DNA of 22,069 nt, taken from Elstera sp044372965. Lineage in GTDB: Bacteria; Pseudomonadota; Alphaproteobacteria; Elsterales; Elsteraceae. Below, piece after piece: positions 7,966-14,790 of the stretch. Position 1 is the stretch's first letter, and each line of letters starts with the position of its first letter. The stretch is from NCBI RefSeq assembly GCF_044372965.1, contig NZ_JBILQX010000047.1:1-22069 (forward strand), in the 5' to 3' direction. The notes under the pieces are model-generated. The model did not search any database and was not told where the DNA came from. It saw nothing but the letters and a program-made list of their open reading frames with translations. Both the position numbers and the translations under genes were made by a program.

Positions 7966-8153
7966 GGGGCGTTGCCCCCGACACCCCCAGCCAAGGGGCT
8001 TGCCCCTTGGCGATCCCATTTATTGTCACAACTAATATTCCTGATGGTTAGACGTTTAGCATCGATCAGGAAATGGGATTCTCAAGGGGCAAGCCCCTTG
8101 AGCGGGTGGCCCGCGCGTTTGACGCGCAAAGCGCGTCGGGGGGGCGGAGCCCC
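7966..8153. repeat. Nested palindromic element at the leuS/lptE junction
   Basis: An inner inverted repeat pairs 7992-8021 with 8071-8100: 27 of 30 positions are Watson-Crick, around a 49-base AT-richer centre. Each arm is itself a palindrome: GCCAAGGGGC-TT-GCCCCTTGGC (7990-8011) and CTCAAGGGGC-AA-GCCCCTTGAG (8081-8102). Outer arms 7966-7982 and 8135-8153 also pair, with a three-base mismatch and a two-base bulge. A further hairpin, GACGCGC-AAA-GCGCGTC, lies at 8121-8137. There is no transposase and no clear target duplication beyond CCG. The nested architecture suggests a REP/MITE-like non-autonomous element. Transcribed, it could fold strongly and attenuate or stabilise the leuS-lptE message. 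The lptE reading frame is open through all of it. Confidence 0.8.
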
Positions 8154-8643
8154 GATCTTGCTCGCAGCCGCTCTCTCGCTGTCCGCCTGCGGCTTCCAGC
8201 CTTTGTACGGGCGGGGCGACGGGCAGGTTACGACAGAGACTCTCCAGCAAATTCGCATCAATCCGATTGCTGATCGGCCCGGCCAAATCTTACGGGGGTT
8301 GCTGCAAGATCGATTGCAGCCGAAGGGGTTGGAGCGGGCGCGGTATAGCCTCGATATCAGCCTATCCGAGGGGATTTCGGACGTCGCGGTGCGGCGCGAT
8401 GCAACTTCCAGCTATTCGCGGTTGATTCTGAATGGCGGCATGGTGCTGACCGATTTGGAGACGCGCAAGACGGTGCTGTCGGAACCCGTGCGCTCGGAAA
8501 TTGGCTACATCAACCAAGAAGGCGGCTATGGCACGTTGCTGGCGCAGAATGAAGCGCGGGAACGGGCGGTGCAGGATTTGGCCAATATCATCAGCCTGCG
8601 CCTGTCGGCCTTTTTGGCCCAGCGCGGGCAAGCCAAACAGTAG
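8119..8643 (+). CDS. lptE: LPS-assembly lipoprotein LptE
   Basis: 174 residues if translation begins at TTG 8119. LptE is the outer-membrane lipoprotein that plugs LptD and helps insert LPS. That start gives a proper lipoprotein signal: basic R-K-A-R-R, a Gly/Ala/Pro linker, hydrophobic I-L-L-A-A-A-L-S-L, and lipobox L-S-A-C with C24, followed by G-F-Q-P-L-Y-G, the family hallmark after the Cys. The remaining body (I-R-I-N-P-I-A-D-R-P-G-Q-I-L-R-x-x-L-Q-D-R-L and the C-terminal A-I/V-Q-D-L-A-N-I-I-S-L-R-L) fits the alphaproteobacterial branch. In-frame ATGs at 7954 and 8044 would place 55 or 25 extra residues, encoded by the palindromic element, before the signal. No strong ribosome site marks any of them. 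The stop is six bases before holA. Confidence 0.85.
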   Translation: MTRKARRGGGAPILLAAALSLSACGFQPLYGRGDGQVTTETLQQIRINPIADRPGQILRGLLQDRLQPKGLERARYSLDISLSEGISDVAVRRDATSSYSRLILNGGMVLTDLETRKTVLSEPVRSEIGYINQEGGYGTLLAQNEARERAVQDLANIISLRLSAFLAQRGQAKQ

Positions 8644-8649
8644 CTTTCC

Positions 8650-9684
8650 ATGAAGCTTCCGCGCGGGGGTTCCGCCGAAGCGCTGCTGAAACAGGCGGGC
8701 TCGCCCTTGCGCGCGGCTTTGTTCTTTGGGCAGGACGCGGGTTTGGTGCGCGAGCGGGCGGCGGCGCTGGTCACGGCGGTGGCGGGCAGTAAGAACGATC
8801 CGTTTCGCGTTGTTGAACTCTCGGTTTCAGCCCTTAAAGACGATCCGGCCCGGCTGAACGACGAGGCGGCGGCGCTGTCGCTGGTCGGCGGGCGGCGGGC
8901 GATCTGGTTGCGCGATGCGAGCGATTCCGGGCTGACGGCGATCCTGAAAGCCTTTCTCGAAAACCTGCCGGGCGACGCGGTGATTGCCATTGAGGCGGGG
9001 GATCTTGCCGCCAAATCCTCCCTGCGCAGCCTATGCGAGAGCCACGCGGCGGCGGTGGCCGTTCCTTGTTATCACGATAGCGGGGCCGATCTTGGCCAAG
9101 TCATCCAAGAGACGTTGCGCAAAGCGGGGCTGACGCCGGACCCGGACGCGCTCGCCTATCTCACCCAACATTTGGGCGGCGACCGCATGATGAGCCGGTC
9201 CGAACTTGATAAGCTTACGCTGTATCTGCACGGGCAAACGCGGGTAACGCTGGCGGATGCGCAGGGGTCGGTCGGCGATAGCGCGGTGCAATCCTTGGAC
9301 GATGTGATCCAGGCGGCGCTTGATGGGCGCACCGAGGCGCTCGATTTGGCCTTTCGCCGGGCGATGATGGACGGCGAGTCGCCCGTGGGGATCATGCGCA
9401 TGATGATTCGGCAGATGCAGCGGCTGCATCTGGTGGCGGCGCAGGTGGCGGGCGGCAAGAGCCCCGATGCCGCCATATCCGGCCTCCGCCCGCCCGCCTT
9501 CAAACGCGATGCCGAGCGTCTGTCGCGGCAAGCCCGCTTCTGGCCCTTACCGCGCGCCACAGCGGCGCTGGGGCGGCTGATGGAGGCGGAAGCCCAGTGC
9601 AAAAGCTCCGCCCTGCCCGATGAGGTGATGTGCGCGCGGGCGCTGCTCGAAGTCTCCGAGAACGCCCGCCGTCAGCGGCGCTGA
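8650..9684 (+). CDS. holA: DNA polymerase III subunit delta
   Basis: 344 residues, normal length. Delta is the clamp-loader subunit that opens the beta clamp during replication. The N-terminal AAA+-like domain shows A-L-F-F-G-Q-D-A-G-L-V-R-E-R, the second strand R-V-V-E-L, and G-G-R-R-A-I-W-L-R-D. A middle segment (residues about 165-215) reads Y-L-T-Q-H-L-G-G-D-R-x-M-x-R-S-E-L-D-K-L, a very typical delta motif. A helical collar follows, with D-D-V-I-Q-A-A-L-D-G and M-M-I-R-Q-M-Q-R-L. The position after lptE is a conserved alphaproteobacterial arrangement. The start has only a weak upstream ribosome site and probably relies on coupling with lptE, whose stop is six bases away. The stop codon lies inside a perfect hairpin. 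Confidence 0.93.
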   Translation: MKLPRGGSAEALLKQAGSPLRAALFFGQDAGLVRERAAALVTAVAGSKNDPFRVVELSVSALKDDPARLNDEAAALSLVGGRRAIWLRDASDSGLTAILKAFLENLPGDAVIAIEAGDLAAKSSLRSLCESHAAAVAVPCYHDSGADLGQVIQETLRKAGLTPDPDALAYLTQHLGGDRMMSRSELDKLTLYLHGQTRVTLADAQGSVGDSAVQSLDDVIQAALDGRTEALDLAFRRAMMDGESPVGIMRMMIRQMQRLHLVAAQVAGGKSPDAAISGLRPPAFKRDAERLSRQARFWPLPRATAALGRLMEAEAQCKSSALPDEVMCARALLEVSENARRQRR

Positions 9685-9694
9685 CGGCGGGCGT
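9662..9694. terminator. Perfect 15-bp hairpin between convergent holA and tautomerase genes
   Basis: ACGCCCGCCGTCAGC (9662-9676), loop GGC, and GCTGACGGCGGGCGT (9680-9694) pair without a mismatch. The holA stop TGA (9682-9684) is within the right arm, and the converging tautomerase gene ends at 9702. No T-run follows on either strand, so it is not a textbook intrinsic terminator. It could block read-through both ways or protect 3' ends. Confidence 0.6.
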
Positions 9695-9701
9695 CGCCTG
9701 G

Positions 9702-9917
9702 TCAGCCTTTTTCGGCTTTCAGCTTTTTGCGGTATTCCTCCACGGGAAGCCCGCCGACGCCCCAATGCTCCATCTCGACCTCGTCGATCACGACGAAGGT
9801 GGTCGCGGGGTTTTTATTGAGCACTGTCACCAGCAGATCGGTAACGCCTTTAATCAGCGCGGCCTTTTGGTCGGCGGTCGCGCCTTCCTTGGTGATCTTG
9901 ATATTGACGTAAGGCAT
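9702..9917 (-). CDS. 4-oxalocrotonate tautomerase family protein
   Basis: 71 residues, slightly longer than the usual 60-65. The initiator Met is followed by Pro2, the catalytic base of the tautomerase superfamily once Met is removed. Then come Y-V-N-I-K-I-T, D-Q-K-A-A-L-I-K-G-V-T-D-L-L and N-P-A-T-T-F-V-V-I-D-E-V, which form the beta-alpha-beta fold. The last residues, E-E-Y-R-K-K-L-K-A-E-K-G, are a charged tail. Such proteins interconvert enol and keto forms of small acids and act as hexamers. The natural substrate here is unknown. It is the last gene of the GST/NTF2 unit, 20 bases after the NTF2-like stop, with GGAAG before the start. Confidence 0.88.
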   Translation of the reverse strand: MPYVNIKITKEGATADQKAALIKGVTDLLVTVLNKNPATTFVVIDEVEMEHWGVGGLPVEEYRKKLKAEKG

Positions 9918-9937
9918 AGCGCGGTTTCCTTCCGGGG

Positions 9938-10315
9938 TTAAGCGGCCTGCTCTTCGGCGTGAAAGACTTTGGAGATGATCTGCCAGCGTCCATCGAGCTT
10001 AATCAGGCTCAGCAGATCGATGAAATGTCTCGTCCCAATGGCACACGTCACCGTTGCGATTGCCGTGACCGGCCCGGCAAAGGCAATCGAGACGATGCGG
10101 TCGCGGCGGGGCTCATTCCGGCTGGCGGGGGCCGGGCGCGCGTCAACGACGGGGAAATAGTCGTCCATCGTTCGGTAGAGCAAACTGCCATCGGAGGCGC
10201 AGACATACTGGGCACGCGGGTGGAACACCTGCCGCAGCCGCCCGGTATCGCTAAAATAGAGCCCGTCGAAATAGGTGTTCAGCACGGGCACGACTTCTTG
10301 GAAAAGCGCGCTCAT
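9938..10315 (-). CDS. NTF2-like (putative lumazine-binding/SnoaL-type) protein
   Basis: 125 residues. The N-terminal helix V-V-P-V-L-N-T-Y-F-D-G-L-Y-F-S-D, then L-R-Q-V-F-H-P-R-A, then strands ending R-W-Q-I-I-S-K-V-F-H, match the cone-shaped NTF2-like fold, close to the putative lumazine-binding group. These proteins bind or convert small hydrophobic molecules, and many have no known reaction. The ATG overlaps the stop of the GST gene by four bases (ATGA on the minus strand, 10312-10315), so the two are translationally coupled. It shares the transcript with the GST and the tautomerase, which points to the same small-molecule process. Confidence 0.8.
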   Translation of the reverse strand: MSALFQEVVPVLNTYFDGLYFSDTGRLRQVFHPRAQYVCASDGSLLYRTMDDYFPVVDARPAPASRNEPRRDRIVSIAFAGPVTAIATVTCAIGTRHFIDLLSLIKLDGRWQIISKVFHAEEQAA

Positions 10316-10923
10316 GCGGCAAGTCCTTCGGCTTGCAGGGCGGCCTTTACGCTACTGCGGGCTTTTACGCGCGCAACGAAGGCCTCAAGCTGCGGCCACC
10401 GTGTAAGCCCGATCCCGGTCGGGACTGCCCAGCCCGCAACAACGAAGGCGTAAGCGTCGGCGACGGTAAACTGAGGGCCGGTAAGATACTCCCGGCCATC
10501 GCTCAGCAGAGCTTCGAGCCAGTCGAAACACTTGCCGATGGCGGCGGGCGCGGCGTCTTTAGCCGCTTGGGAGGCGGTTGCCGAGAAGAGGGGGCCGAAG
10601 GCTTTATGAAGTTCGGAGGCGGTAAAGTTCAGCAGTTCCTGCACACGCGCACGGGCGAGCGTACCCACCGGCGGCGCGAGCGTGGTCGCCGCCGCACTAT
10701 CGGCAATAAACTGGAGGATCGCCGCGCCTTCGGTGAGCACATCGCCGCTCGGCAGTTGCAGGGCGGGGACTTGGGATTTCGGGGTAATGCTGCCGAAAGC
10801 CGCGCCGCTTGCGGTAGTCTTCGTTGCAAGATCAACCCGTTCGGCCGCGAACGGCTTTGCCACTTCGTGCAGAATGATGTGGGAGGCAAGCGAGCAAGCG
10901 CCGGGGGAATAGTAGAGCTTCAT
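10312..10923 (-). CDS. Glutathione S-transferase, beta-like class
   Basis: 203 residues, normal length. The N-terminal thioredoxin-like domain starts MKLYYSPGACSLASHIILHE, with Cys10 in the beta-class position. The cis-Pro motif S-Q-V-P-A-L-Q-L and the glutathione-binding L-T-E-G-A-A-I-L-Q-F-I follow. The helical C-terminal domain has Y-L-T-G-P-Q-F-T-V-A-D-A-Y-A-F-V, the conserved GST core with the N-capping Thr/Asp. It should conjugate glutathione to electrophiles in the cytoplasm. A good AAAGGA lies 9 bases before the ATG. It is the first gene of a three-gene unit transcribed away from an HxlR regulator, 125 bases apart. Confidence 0.93.
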   Translation of the reverse strand: MKLYYSPGACSLASHIILHEVAKPFAAERVDLATKTTASGAAFGSITPKSQVPALQLPSGDVLTEGAAILQFIADSAAATTLAPPVGTLARARVQELLNFTASELHKAFGPLFSATASQAAKDAAPAAIGKCFDWLEALLSDGREYLTGPQFTVADAYAFVVAGWAVPTGIGLTRWPQLEAFVARVKARSSVKAALQAEGLAA

Positions 10924-10982
10924 TATCGTTGGTCCTTTCAGATGCAGGGAGACCGACGCCTGGATAACGCATAGATTACCTT

Positions 10983-11010
10983 TTGAAACTAGAGAACCTT
11001 TGGTTATGAT
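10983..11010 (+). promoter_or_regulatory. Probable promoter of the HxlR regulator in the divergent region
   Basis: TTGAAA (10983-10988) and TATGAT (11005-11010) with a 16-base spacer make a good sigma70 match, with a start near 11017. The -35 overlaps one of two similar ACCTTT segments (10977-10982 and 10997-11002, 20 bases apart). These direct repeats are candidate HxlR sites and could control both directions. Confidence 0.5.
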
Positions 11011-11048
11011 GGTTTTCGAGTATCCAATCGGTAACGCGAGTTTGGCCT

Positions 11049-11423
11049 ATGCCCTTGAAACGCCGCAAAAATCAGTCGCCAGCCCCCCTGCCAAGCTGCC
11101 CGCTGTTCGCCTGCATGTCGCTGATCGGCGGGGCGTGGACGCCCAATGTCATCTGGTATCTCAGTGGCGGTCCGCGCCGGTTTAGCGAGTTGCGCGCCGA
11201 TATTCCGGCGATCTCGGCCAAGGTGCTGACGCAAAGGCTGCGGGATATGGAGGAAAACGGCCTCCTCACGCGGACGGTTATGCCGACCTCGCCGCCGTCG
11301 GTCGATTACGCGCTGACCGATCTTGGGCAGGAGTTAGTCCCGGCGATTGCGGCGATCGTCGATGTGGGCGCGCGGCTCAAGCAGCGCAAAGCCGCCGCCG
11401 AGGCACAAGAATACGCCGCCTAA
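11049..11423 (+). CDS. HxlR family winged-helix transcriptional regulator
   Basis: 124 residues. The family signature C-P-x-x-x-x-x-x-x-I-G-G-x-W appears here as S-C-P-L-F-A-C-M-S-L-I-G-G-A-W, with Cys17 and Cys22. It is followed by the DNA-binding part R-R-F-S-E-L-R-A-D-I-P-A-I-S-A-K-V-L-T-Q-R-L-R-D-M-E (43-68), and by a C-terminal V-D-Y-A-L-T-D-L-G-Q-E-L dimer helix. HxlR members sense electrophiles, often through the conserved Cys. It is divergent from the GST operon, so it probably controls that operon and itself. The ribosome site is weak. The 3' end overlaps the convergent hydrolase gene by four bases. Confidence 0.92.
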   Translation: MPLKRRKNQSPAPLPSCPLFACMSLIGGAWTPNVIWYLSGGPRRFSELRADIPAISAKVLTQRLRDMEENGLLTRTVMPTSPPSVDYALTDLGQELVPAIAAIVDVGARLKQRKAAAEAQEYAA

Positions 11424-12274
11424 GGCTGAAGCCGCGTAAGAAACGCCAAAACATCCGCGCGCGCTGGGGCAAGGAAGCTCAAGGCTGGGCTCATCGCACC
11501 AATGATGCCGCTATGGCTAACGCTGGGATAGAAGATCGTCTCCACGGGCGCACCGGCGGCTTTCAGCGCGGCGGCCAGGGTTCGGCTGTTGCGCGGGTAT
11601 ACGGTACTGTCGGCCTCCCCATGGAGCAGGAGCAGCGGCGGGGTGTCGGCGCGGATATGGCCGATGGGCAGCGCGGCCCGGCCCACCCGGTCATAGTCGA
11701 GAATCGTCCGGTACGGCTCGTCGGGCTCGAAATCTGCTGGGGCCGCGAGCGCGATTACCCCCGCCACCGCCTGCCGGTCGGGGCCGAGATAGTCGGGGTC
11801 GAGCGCCAGCATCAAAACAATATGGCCGCCTGCGGAATGGCCGACTAGGACCAATGGTGTTTCGGCGCCCCAAACCGTGCGGGCATAGCGCACCGCCGCC
11901 GCCGAATCGTTGAGGAACTGCGGATAGCGCACCTCGGGGAAGAGGCGATAATCGGGAATGGCGACCCGGTAGCCCGCCTCGGCTAGGCTTTGGCCGATAA
12001 AGCGGTAATCTTGCCGCTTTCCATCCTGCCAACCGCCACCGTAGAAAAAGATCACGCCCGGTCTGCCCGTCGCGGTTCCGGGGCTTGGGGTATAAAAATC
12101 CATCTTGCCGCGCGGTCCGGGCTGAAAGACGATATCGTTTTGCACGGTATAGCCCGATTGCGGGGTCAGCGCGTCGAGCATCTGAAGACCGTTGCAGCCT
12201 GAGACCAGACCGGCCAGCAGGACTCCCGGTAAGCGTCGCCACAGGGGGCGGGCGCATATTTGGCGAATATTCAT
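11420..12274 (-). CDS. Alpha/beta hydrolase, predicted lipoprotein
   Basis: 284 residues from the second of two adjacent ATGs (12274 or 12277); GAGGA lies four bases before 12274. The frame extends upstream to 12622, but that part crosses the next gene's start and is unlikely to be used. The signal peptide has Arg-rich R-P-L-W-R-R, a hydrophobic L-L-A-G-L, and lipobox-like V-S-G-C with C27. The esterase core has oxyanion Y-G-G-G-W (78-82), nucleophile G-H-S-A-G-G with S147, an Asp at 222 (G-E-A-D-S-T-V) and His254 (V-S-H-S-G). It belongs to the hormone-sensitive-lipase/BD-FAE-like carboxylesterase group and should hydrolyse small esters at the envelope. The substrate is unknown. Confidence 0.85.
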   Translation of the reverse strand: MNIRQICARPLWRRLPGVLLAGLVSGCNGLQMLDALTPQSGYTVQNDIVFQPGPRGKMDFYTPSPGTATGRPGVIFFYGGGWQDGKRQDYRFIGQSLAEAGYRVAIPDYRLFPEVRYPQFLNDSAAAVRYARTVWGAETPLVLVGHSAGGHIVLMLALDPDYLGPDRQAVAGVIALAAPADFEPDEPYRTILDYDRVGRAALPIGHIRADTPPLLLLHGEADSTVYPRNSRTLAAALKAAGAPVETIFYPSVSHSGIIGAMSPALSFLAPARADVLAFLTRLQP

Positions 12275-12330
12275 CATTTCCTCATACGCTCCGCCGAACC
12301 CAGTGGATGCGAGGGCGGTGTATGACAGAG

Positions 12331-12345
12331 AAAGGATGATCCTTT
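12331..12345. promoter_or_regulatory. Perfect 15-bp palindrome in the divergent region
   Basis: AAAGGAT-G-ATCCTTT lies 57 bases upstream of the hydrolase ATG and about 120 bases upstream of the PilZ gene. Exact seven-base half-sites around one base are typical of dimeric repressor operators. The 192-base gap (12275-12466) holds no other gene. A TATAAA at 12408-12413 could be the PilZ -10 box, but its -35 is weak. Confidence 0.4.
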
Positions 12346-12466
12346 TGCCGGTAGATTTTGTTTCCGCTTGGTTTTTTGTTAAAGTAACGAGATAGTGCGA
12401 GGTGTCGTATAAACCTGACCCGGGGATATGCGACGCGCGTGCGCCCCAACTTTTTGGCGATACCCT

Positions 12467-13264
12467 ATGTATTCCGACAAAGACCGCGAAATTCAGCGGA
12501 AAATGATGGAAAGCAAAATGCAGCGCATCGACATTGATGTTGATCGCGCGCGTATTGCTGCGGCCACAGGGCGCGTAGCCGAAGTTGATCGGATTGTGCG
12601 CAATGTTCGCGGTCAACTTCAAGATAAAGCCATCGCTCGCGAGTATTTTGCTAAAATCAGCGAAGCGATCAAGGCTATTTCGCTCGATGCGAATATGAAA
12701 TTGGTCGATACATCACTAGAACAGGCGCGCGAGTTTGCTTTGCAGCGCCTTGAAGGTAAGAAGCAAGAAGCCGTTAAAATCGCCAAAGAGCATATGCTGA
12801 AGGCGATGGAGCTTGGCGCTGCCCAAACCTTCAAAGACCTAGTGCTGAAAAAGATCGACCTGATCTCGATGACCGGCGGTCACCGGCAGGAGGGGCCGTC
12901 GAAGGCGAAGCCCGCCGAGGCCATGCCGAAGATCGCCAATGTGGCAAAGGGTGAGAAACGCAACTATACGCGGTTCAGCGAGCCTAAATTGCAGGTAAAA
13001 CTAGCGGATAAGGTTTTTACGACAATCGACTGGTCCATCGGCGGGTTGTTGATCGCCAATTACGACGGTGATTTGGATCAGGGTGGCGAAACCCAAGCAA
13101 ACTTCTGTCTCGTCGGCGGCGACCGGAACTATACGGCGACCATTCGCGTTGTTCGGTTAGACTCGCGGCACAAGACCCTTGCCGTGCGCTTTACGCGCTC
13201 GACGATGGACGCCTTGGAGTTTTTCCGGAATTTGATGAAACAGCACGCCCAGCGGGCCGTATAG
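12467..13264 (+). CDS. PilZ domain protein with long helical N-terminus
   Basis: 265 residues from ATG 12467. An ATG at 12428 would add 13 residues of noncoding-like composition, although GGGG just before it keeps that start possible. Residues 1-135 are charged and mostly helical (repeated R/K/E with A/L/I/M) and may form a coiled coil or bundle. Residues 163-260 are a PilZ domain with both c-di-GMP-binding motifs: R165-N-Y-T-R169 (RxxxR) and D188-W-S190-I-G-G193 (DxSxxG). It should bind cyclic di-GMP in the cytoplasm. The undecaprenyl-phosphate sugar transferase gene follows 78 bases later, which suggests the effector controls polysaccharide production. Upstream codon use is less GC-rich than in neighbours. 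Confidence 0.87.
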   Translation: MYSDKDREIQRKMMESKMQRIDIDVDRARIAAATGRVAEVDRIVRNVRGQLQDKAIAREYFAKISEAIKAISLDANMKLVDTSLEQAREFALQRLEGKKQEAVKIAKEHMLKAMELGAAQTFKDLVLKKIDLISMTGGHRQEGPSKAKPAEAMPKIANVAKGEKRNYTRFSEPKLQVKLADKVFTTIDWSIGGLLIANYDGDLDQGGETQANFCLVGGDRNYTATIRVVRLDSRHKTLAVRFTRSTMDALEFFRNLMKQHAQRAV

Positions 13265-13342
13265 TCCGTTTGGGTTTGAGCCGGCGTCTCTTGGGGTGCC
13301 GGTCAGCCTCTCTTTCCCCTTTTGTGGTGCGCCCCCCTGGCC

Positions 13343-14749
13343 ATGAGTGACGTTCGCGCGTTTCCTGCTTCCGATCGGACCACGCTGATTGCCGGTCTCC
13401 TGCGTCTAACCGATATTCTATTGGTTATGCTGGTTGCCTATGTTTTGTTCTGGTTTCAGAACGATACGCTGCGCGCACCGCATTATTACCATCAGATCAT
13501 CGTTTTGGCGGCCTTGCTGACGGCGAATTTCACCCATGTGGCGGGGATTTACCGCCCGGTTGCCTTAGCCTCGACGTCGTTGCAGGTGGTGCGCCTTGCG
13601 GCGGCGTGGTCGATGGTGGCGCTGGCGGTGCTGGCCTTCGTCTTTGTCACCGAGATTGCCGAATGGCTGAACCCGACCTGGGCGATGCGCTGGTTTTTTG
13701 GCGTGCTGGCGTGCTTTACCGTAACGCGCGTGCTCATTTGGGAGCGCCGCCGCCGGATGCGTCGGCATGGGGATTTAACTATCCGCATCGCCCTGGTTGG
13801 CGCGCGCGATTTGGGCCGCAAGGTGCTGGAGCAGTTACGCCAAGACCCTTACGTGCAGGTGGTGGGGGTGTTCGATACCCTTGACCCCGGCGAAACGACG
13901 ATTGAGGGCGTGCCCTATCGCGGTTCGGTGAAAGATCTTGTGCGCCTCGTGCGCAAAGAGCGGGTCGATGAAATCGTCATCGCTATGATCGACCGCTCCG
14001 AAGAGGAAGTGGCGAGCGTACTGGCAAAACTGCGCGACGTGCCGATCAATACGAAGTTTTGCGCCCATACGTTGCGCTTCAATCTGCCCGTGCGCGGCTA
14101 TTCCACCGTTGGCGGGCTGCCGTTGTTGCATGTGTTCCAGCGCCCGCTGGGGGCCTGGGGGCAGTTGCTAAAGGGCGTGGAAGACCGCGTATTGGGGCTG
14201 ATCTTGCTGATCCTCGCCCTGCCGGTGATGGCGGTGATCGCTGTGTTGGTGAAACTCGACAGCCCCGGCCCGGTGCTGTTCCGGCAAAAGCGGTATGGGT
14301 TCAATAATAACGATATCACCGTGTTCAAGTTTCGCTCGATGCGCAACGATCCGAACCCGGACCCGTCGGTGCCCCAGGCCCAGCGCAATGATCCGCGCGT
14401 CACCCGCATCGGCGCGTTTTTGCGCAAGTCGAGCCTGGATGAGCTTCCACAGCTTTTTAACGTTTTGCAGGGTACCATGTCGCTCGTCGGGCCGCGCCCC
14501 CATGCCGTCGCCCATAACGAGCATTATGCTGCCGTCATCGACGGGTACCTGGGGCGGCATCGGGTGAAGCCGGGCATCACCGGCTGGGCGCAGGTCAATG
14601 GCTACCGGGGCGAGACCGATACGCCGGAAAAGATGCGTATGCGCGTGCAATATGATCTGTACTACATTGACAATTGGTCGCTTAGTCTCGATCTGAAAAT
14701 CCTGTTGATGACCATTTTCGTCGGTTTTGTGAACCGGAATGCCTACTAA
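13343..14749 (+). CDS. Undecaprenyl-phosphate hexose-1-phosphate transferase (WcaJ-like)
   Basis: 468 residues from ATG 13343. It transfers a sugar-1-phosphate, most often glucose, from UDP-sugar to undecaprenyl phosphate in the inner membrane, the first step of exopolysaccharide assembly. Order: four or five membrane helices (about 15-135), a cytoplasmic CoA_binding_3/Rossmann-like part with I-A-L-V-G-A-R-D-L-G (149-158), then a membrane helix (282-305) and the catalytic bacterial sugar transferase domain with S-P-G-P-V-L-F-R-Q-K-R, K-F-R-S-M (329-333), S-L-D-E-L-P-Q (364-370) and G-P-R-P-H (383-387). This architecture is the WcaJ/PssY/ExoY-type long form. The exact sugar is not readable from sequence. 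The other exopolysaccharide genes are not in the window. The preceding 78 bases contain a poor CCGGC/GCCGG hairpin followed by a pyrimidine run. Confidence 0.9.
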   Translation: MSDVRAFPASDRTTLIAGLLRLTDILLVMLVAYVLFWFQNDTLRAPHYYHQIIVLAALLTANFTHVAGIYRPVALASTSLQVVRLAAAWSMVALAVLAFVFVTEIAEWLNPTWAMRWFFGVLACFTVTRVLIWERRRRMRRHGDLTIRIALVGARDLGRKVLEQLRQDPYVQVVGVFDTLDPGETTIEGVPYRGSVKDLVRLVRKERVDEIVIAMIDRSEEEVASVLAKLRDVPINTKFCAHTLRFNLPVRGYSTVGGLPLLHVFQRPLGAWGQLLKGVEDRVLGLILLILALPVMAVIAVLVKLDSPGPVLFRQKRYGFNNNDITVFKFRSMRNDPNPDPSVPQAQRNDPRVTRIGAFLRKSSLDELPQLFNVLQGTMSLVGPRPHAVAHNEHYAAVIDGYLGRHRVKPGITGWAQVNGYRGETDTPEKMRMRVQYDLYYIDNWSLSLDLKILLMTIFVGFVNRNAY

Positions 14750-14790
14750 GGGGCACTCGGCACGCAGCGCTGGGCCAGAGGAGCGAGAGC

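Noticed and set aside
5964..7994. 676-codon open frame antisense to leuS
   Set aside because: leuS has every family motif over the same bases. The antisense product is Arg/Gly/His-rich without a recognisable domain, as expected from GC-rich codon bias.
12278..12622. N-terminal extension of the hydrolase frame to ATG 12622
   Set aside because: It crosses the PilZ gene start and the divergent regulatory region and would place the lipoprotein signal in mid-protein. The ATG pair at 12274-12277 has a ribosome site.
13281..13302. CCGGC/GCCGG hairpin between the PilZ gene and the sugar transferase
   Set aside because: Five pairs with a 12-base loop; the following tract is mixed C/T. Too weak to call a terminator.
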